A stretch of 9,154 bases of DNA from assembly GCA_003554665.1 (NCBI GenBank), contig PWGY01000136.1, forward strand, positions 1 through 9,154. Reading direction: 5' to 3'. Positions 6,166 through 9,154 of the stretch are shown here, in pieces. Numbering within the stretch: the first letter of the stretch is position 1; every line of letters starts with the position of its first letter. The position numbers and the translations under genes are program-made. Origin of the DNA: Bacteroidales bacterium (GTDB taxonomy: Bacteria; Bacteroidota; Bacteroidia; Bacteroidales; UBA7960). The notes under the pieces are model-generated. The model was not told the origin of the DNA. It did not search any database and was given only the letters and a program-made list of their open reading frames with translations.

Positions 6166-7248
6166 CTACCCGCCGATCCAGAACGGGGGTCTTTCTTCTT
6201 CCAGGCAACCCTGCATCGGAATATCCTCAGTTTCTTCCCAGGTGGTGATTTCTGCCGAATCTTCACTGTAATTCATGATGATGCGGAAGCCATGCCTGGA
6301 AACGGATGAGGCTTCAAACAGGCCGATTGCCTGAATTTCAGGATTGCTGATGCATTCAATATTACCTGGCAGCTGGGCGGCGATCGGATCAAAAATATGC
6401 CCCTCGTCGCTTAGCTGCTCATGCTTTTTCTGATAAAAGTAGTGGCTGTCTTCGTTCAGGGAATAGAGATCCATGATCACAACCCTCGGGCTTGCATACC
6501 GACGGGACGGAAAATTATAAAACTGCATATATTCGGAACTACGGGGGATAAACGCAGTCCGGATTCTGTTCGATTCGGGCCGGGATACATCGCGTCTTAC
6601 CAGGTTGGTGATTTCCCTGTATTGCCAGCAATATTCTGTAAGCGGGGGTGCGGAACCCATATCTATAGAGAGGGTATATTGCAGCAGCAAGTTTGTCCTG
6701 AAGCGGAAGCGGGCTGGTTCTTTTTCCTGGCTGCCAGTTTCAATGTAGAGATGCTTTCCGGCAAACTCCCTTTGGTAAAGGCGGTCAGAAACACCGGATC
6801 CAAAATACTGGAAGTCACTACCGGTTACTGCCTCCACATTGCTTAACCGCACCGGAGGAGGTACTTTCTGTGGTGAAGACCGGAACTCTTCGCCATCGGC
6901 TGTTACAATATGCAGCACGTAACTTTCACCCACACGGGCTGAAAAACTGCCTGGCGTAAGGTATTCTCCAGTTCCGATGTCCCGCAGTTCAGTCTCTGTC
7001 CCCTCCGAATCGGTAATGGTAACGGTGGCGTTTCTGGCGGGCCTTCTATGCCTGCCTTCTCCATAAACCCCTGTATAACTCAGCCGGATGGTATGCGGCC
7101 CTGAACCATTTGTGATCAGGCCCTCCACAACGAGGTGCTCCTGATCAACCCTGAGGTCCGGTTCGTAAATGTCCTGGCATCCTGATCCCATAATCAGGGT
7201 GAGGAGGAAAACCGGTATCAGGTATCTGATGTTGGGAAATGATCTCAT
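6166..7248 (-). CDS. DUF4249 domain-containing lipoprotein
   Basis: A 360-residue envelope lipoprotein of the DUF4249 family (PF14054), commonly encoded next to TonB-dependent receptors in Bacteroidota; its molecular role is unknown. The N-terminus (MRSFPNIRYLIPVFLLTLIM) is a signal peptide ending in GSGC with the lipidated Cys24; the lipobox is slightly off consensus. After it come acidic residues (CQDIYEPD), which could favour surface export. The N-terminal part is an Ig-like sandwich at about 38-125 with family hallmarks: LVVEGLITNGSGPHTIRLSY (39-58), ARNATVTITDSEGT, GEYLTPGSF and YVLHIVTADGEEF. Later marks are YCWQY (206-210) and IQAIGLFEASSV (305-316). Three more cysteines (207, 299, 348) may form a disulfide. 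It sits 30 bases after the receptor gene and has no Shine-Dalgarno, so translation probably depends on the shared transcript. Confidence 0.92.
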   Translation of the reverse strand: MRSFPNIRYLIPVFLLTLIMGSGCQDIYEPDLRVDQEHLVVEGLITNGSGPHTIRLSYTGVYGEGRHRRPARNATVTITDSEGTETELRDIGTGEYLTPGSFSARVGESYVLHIVTADGEEFRSSPQKVPPPVRLSNVEAVTGSDFQYFGSGVSDRLYQREFAGKHLYIETGSQEKEPARFRFRTNLLLQYTLSIDMGSAPPLTEYCWQYREITNLVRRDVSRPESNRIRTAFIPRSSEYMQFYNFPSRRYASPRVVIMDLYSLNEDSHYFYQKKHEQLSDEGHIFDPIAAQLPGNIECISNPEIQAIGLFEASSVSRHGFRIIMNYSEDSAEITTWEETEDIPMQGCLEEERPPFWIGG

Positions 7249-7278
7249 TGAATATGGTTTATAATGCTTCGTCGGGAA

Positions 7279-9154
7279 TTAAAAGGTAAAATTATAGGTT
7301 ACTGTGGGTAGTGGTCTGCCAAGAATGTATAATTGATAAAGGTTGAAGGGGTCAATGGGATCCAGTTGTCCGTGAGTTCTCTGATAGAAAACTGAGTAAG
7401 GGTTTTTCCTGCCGTACAGGTTCATAACGGATATGGTCCAGCTTCCGCCGCGCCCTTCGATTCCAAGGTTTTTCCCGATATGCAGGGAAACGTCGAGGCG
7501 GTGAAAGTCAGGGAGGCGATACTTGTTCCGGTCTGAGAAATGGACCAGGATATCACTTCCGTGCCAGTAGGTGTGTTCGGGCAGGGTAACGGGACGTCCG
7601 GTGCTGTATGAAAAGGTGGCTGATAACCTGAGCCTCCTTGTCAATTCATAGGAAGCGTTCACCACCAGGTTATGCGGACGGTCATAATTTGCCGGAAACC
7701 AGCTGTTCAGGTTGATCTGGTCCTCCCTGTCGCCATGTTGCGTCCTGCGTTGAGAGGAGGAATAGGTATAGCTTGTCCAGCCTGTGAGGGTACCGCTGTT
7801 TTTACGAATGTATAACTCAGCCCCGTAACTGTAGCCATCGGCCCGGAGAATGTCGGTTTCAAGGTAAGGATTCATGACCACCTCTGCACCACTCCGGTAT
7901 TCAATGATGTCATCGAGGTTTTTGTAATAGACCTCCAGTGAAGTTTCCAGGGTATTGTCAAAGAAGTTATGAAAATACCCCAGGGCGAACTGATCACTTT
8001 TTAACGGGGGGATATGGGAGTCGCTGAGTTTCCAGATATCCGCGGGTGCCATGATGGATGTGTTGGATATCAGGTTGATGTACTGGTAATTCCGGTTGTA
8101 GCTCAGTTTCCAGGAGCTGTTTTCGCGCATGCTGTATCTGAACCCGATGCGGGGTTCGAATCCACCATAGTCCGACATAACGTCACCGCTTTCGTAGCTG
8201 AGACTGTCGGTAATATTTTCCACGCGTTTCGGGGCATCTTCCGCGTATTTGTAAACCGTACCCGGACCGTGCTGGAAATAGTGGGTGTATCTTGCACCCA
8301 ATTCCAGGCTCATATGATCGGCAATCCGGAAATCATCGCTGATGAATGCGGAAACTTCCAGCCCCTGTTCCTGCTCCATCAGTGAAGGGGCAATTCGGGA
8401 TGATTCTCCCAGTGGCAATAATTCCCCCGGTTCAATTTCGTACCGTATGGCCTGCACACCTGCCTCAAAATGGTGTTTGCTGCCCGGAATATAGGACAAT
8501 ATATATTTTGCGGTCTGATAGTTGATTCCTGAATTCATTCTGTAATCCATGTGAGATTGCAGCTCACTTTCTTCAAAAATCCTGTACCGGTAGTCACTCA
8601 TTCCCACAGTCAGCATAGCAGACAGGTTGCTGCTGAATGAAGTGTTCAGTCTGGCAGATGCAAGGAGATTGTTGTATTCATGGGTGGTTTCTTGCCCGAA
8701 CCCGAAGCGGTCAAAACTGTGGTACCCAAAAAGAGTCAACCGGTTGTTCTCATTCAATGCGATGTTTAACGTGCCGGTCACATCATGAAAGCGCGCTGTG
8801 CTGTTCATCAGGTCTTCATCATTGGTATAGTCAAGCAGGAAATCAGAGTAGGATGTCCTGCCCCCCACATAAATGCTTGCCCTATCCTCTATAATGGGGG
8901 TTTCCAGCAGCAGTCGACTGTTCAGCAGCCCAATGCCGCCCTGCACATTGGTGCCGTCTTTGTCCAGGCTGTTTTTCAGTCTGATATCCATCACTGAGGA
9001 GGCCCTTTCACCGTAACGGGGTGGGATGCCGGCTTTGATCAGGGTGACATCCGAAATCAGATCCGCATTGATTACCGAGATTAGACCCAGGAGGTGTGAT
9101 GAATTAAACAGGGCTACATTTTCAATGAGAATCAGGTTTTGATCTGCATCTCCG
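7279..9154 (-). CDS. TonB-dependent outer-membrane receptor, C-terminal part
   Basis: The gene runs off the right edge; 624 residues are visible and roughly 150-250 are probably missing (inference from family size), including the signal peptide and any carboxypeptidase-like domain. A GTG/ATG pair at 8994-8989 is not the true start: translation of 9153-8995 is open and gives the second half of a TonB plug (DQNLILIENVALFNSSHLLG, then IKAGIPPRYGERASSVMDI), matching the familiar 'LDGVPVYNPSHLFGFFSVF...KGGIPARYGGRLSSVLDI' pattern. The rest is a beta barrel of alternating aromatic strands and loops, with NYDRPHNLVV and YGAELYIRKNSGTLTGW typical of this receptor class, and it ends in a terminal aromatic strand (LPTVTYNFTF) for BAM insertion. 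There is no cysteine in the barrel. It is the first visible gene of the operon, and the smaller size and DUF4249 partner argue against a SusC-SusD glycan system. Substrate is unknown. Confidence 0.93.
   Translation of the reverse strand, partial: GDADQNLILIENVALFNSSHLLGLISVINADLISDVTLIKAGIPPRYGERASSVMDIRLKNSLDKDGTNVQGGIGLLNSRLLLETPIIEDRASIYVGGRTSYSDFLLDYTNDEDLMNSTARFHDVTGTLNIALNENNRLTLFGYHSFDRFGFGQETTHEYNNLLASARLNTSFSSNLSAMLTVGMSDYRYRIFEESELQSHMDYRMNSGINYQTAKYILSYIPGSKHHFEAGVQAIRYEIEPGELLPLGESSRIAPSLMEQEQGLEVSAFISDDFRIADHMSLELGARYTHYFQHGPGTVYKYAEDAPKRVENITDSLSYESGDVMSDYGGFEPRIGFRYSMRENSSWKLSYNRNYQYINLISNTSIMAPADIWKLSDSHIPPLKSDQFALGYFHNFFDNTLETSLEVYYKNLDDIIEYRSGAEVVMNPYLETDILRADGYSYGAELYIRKNSGTLTGWTSYTYSSSQRRTQHGDREDQINLNSWFPANYDRPHNLVVNASYELTRRLRLSATFSYSTGRPVTLPEHTYWHGSDILVHFSDRNKYRLPDFHRLDVSLHIGKNLGIEGRGGSWTISVMNLYGRKNPYSVFYQRTHGQLDPIDPFNLYQLYILGRPLPTVTYNFTF

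Larger units (their letters stand above)
3666..9154 (-). other. Putative four-gene outer-membrane operon
   Basis: Receptor, DUF4249 lipoprotein, MG2/plug-like protein and small secreted protein are read in that order on the minus strand with gaps of 30, 31 and 12 bases. No terminator-like hairpin or TAnnTTTG box was found in the gaps. All complete members carry export signals. The promoter and any regulator or upstream genes lie beyond the right edge. Confidence 0.75.

Noticed and set aside
6135..6266. Upstream extension of the MG2-like protein to 6266
   Set aside because: The extra 44 residues are basic, lack a signal peptide and overlap the end of the DUF4249 gene; the ATG at 6134 begins a proper signal peptide.
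8014..8385. A 123-codon plus-strand open frame opposite the receptor gene
   Set aside because: It is a shadow of the barrel-coding sequence with no independent evidence of coding.

Overview
The window looks like an ordinary chromosomal segment of a Bacteroidota bacterium, most likely from the Bacteroidales/Marinilabiliales side, although the exact taxon is an inference. The clues are a TonB-dependent receptor followed by a DUF4249 lipoprotein, the absence of Shine-Dalgarno sequences in front of nearly every start, several TAnnTTTG-type -7 promoter boxes typical of the phylum, and a fused ADP-forming acyl-CoA synthetase of the kind found in fermentative members. There are no RNA genes, CRISPR arrays or insertion sequences. 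Coding density is high and base composition looks even across the window.

Left part (1-1333, all minus strand): the first 31 codons of a probable aminoacyl-histidine dipeptidase (pepD, M20C) run off the left edge. Upstream of it lie bcp (thioredoxin-dependent thiol peroxidase) and nth (endonuclease III). nth and bcp may be co-transcribed and both deal with oxidative damage, one removing peroxides and the other repairing oxidised bases. pepD seems to have its own promoter just after the bcp stop codon.

Middle (1334-3665): a 171-base divergent intergenic region separates nth from a plus-strand gene for a 687-residue ADP-forming acetate/acyl-CoA ligase with alpha and beta parts fused and both phospho-transfer histidines present. 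This enzyme makes ATP from acyl-CoA in fermentation. A short convergent gap after it holds a degenerate 20-base tandem repeat.

Right part (3666-9154, all minus strand): a tight operon, read right to left, of a TonB-dependent outer-membrane receptor (its N-terminus lies beyond the right edge), a DUF4249 lipoprotein, a 580-residue exported protein with an MG2-like domain, a carboxypeptidase-regulatory-like fold and a TonB-plug-like segment, and a 237-residue secreted protein of unknown function. Gaps are 30, 31 and 12 bases. The set looks like one cell-envelope system whose substrate is unknown, and it is the most interesting part of the window. The lipoprotein and the exported proteins probably work at the outer membrane with the receptor, but nothing in the sequence names the cargo.
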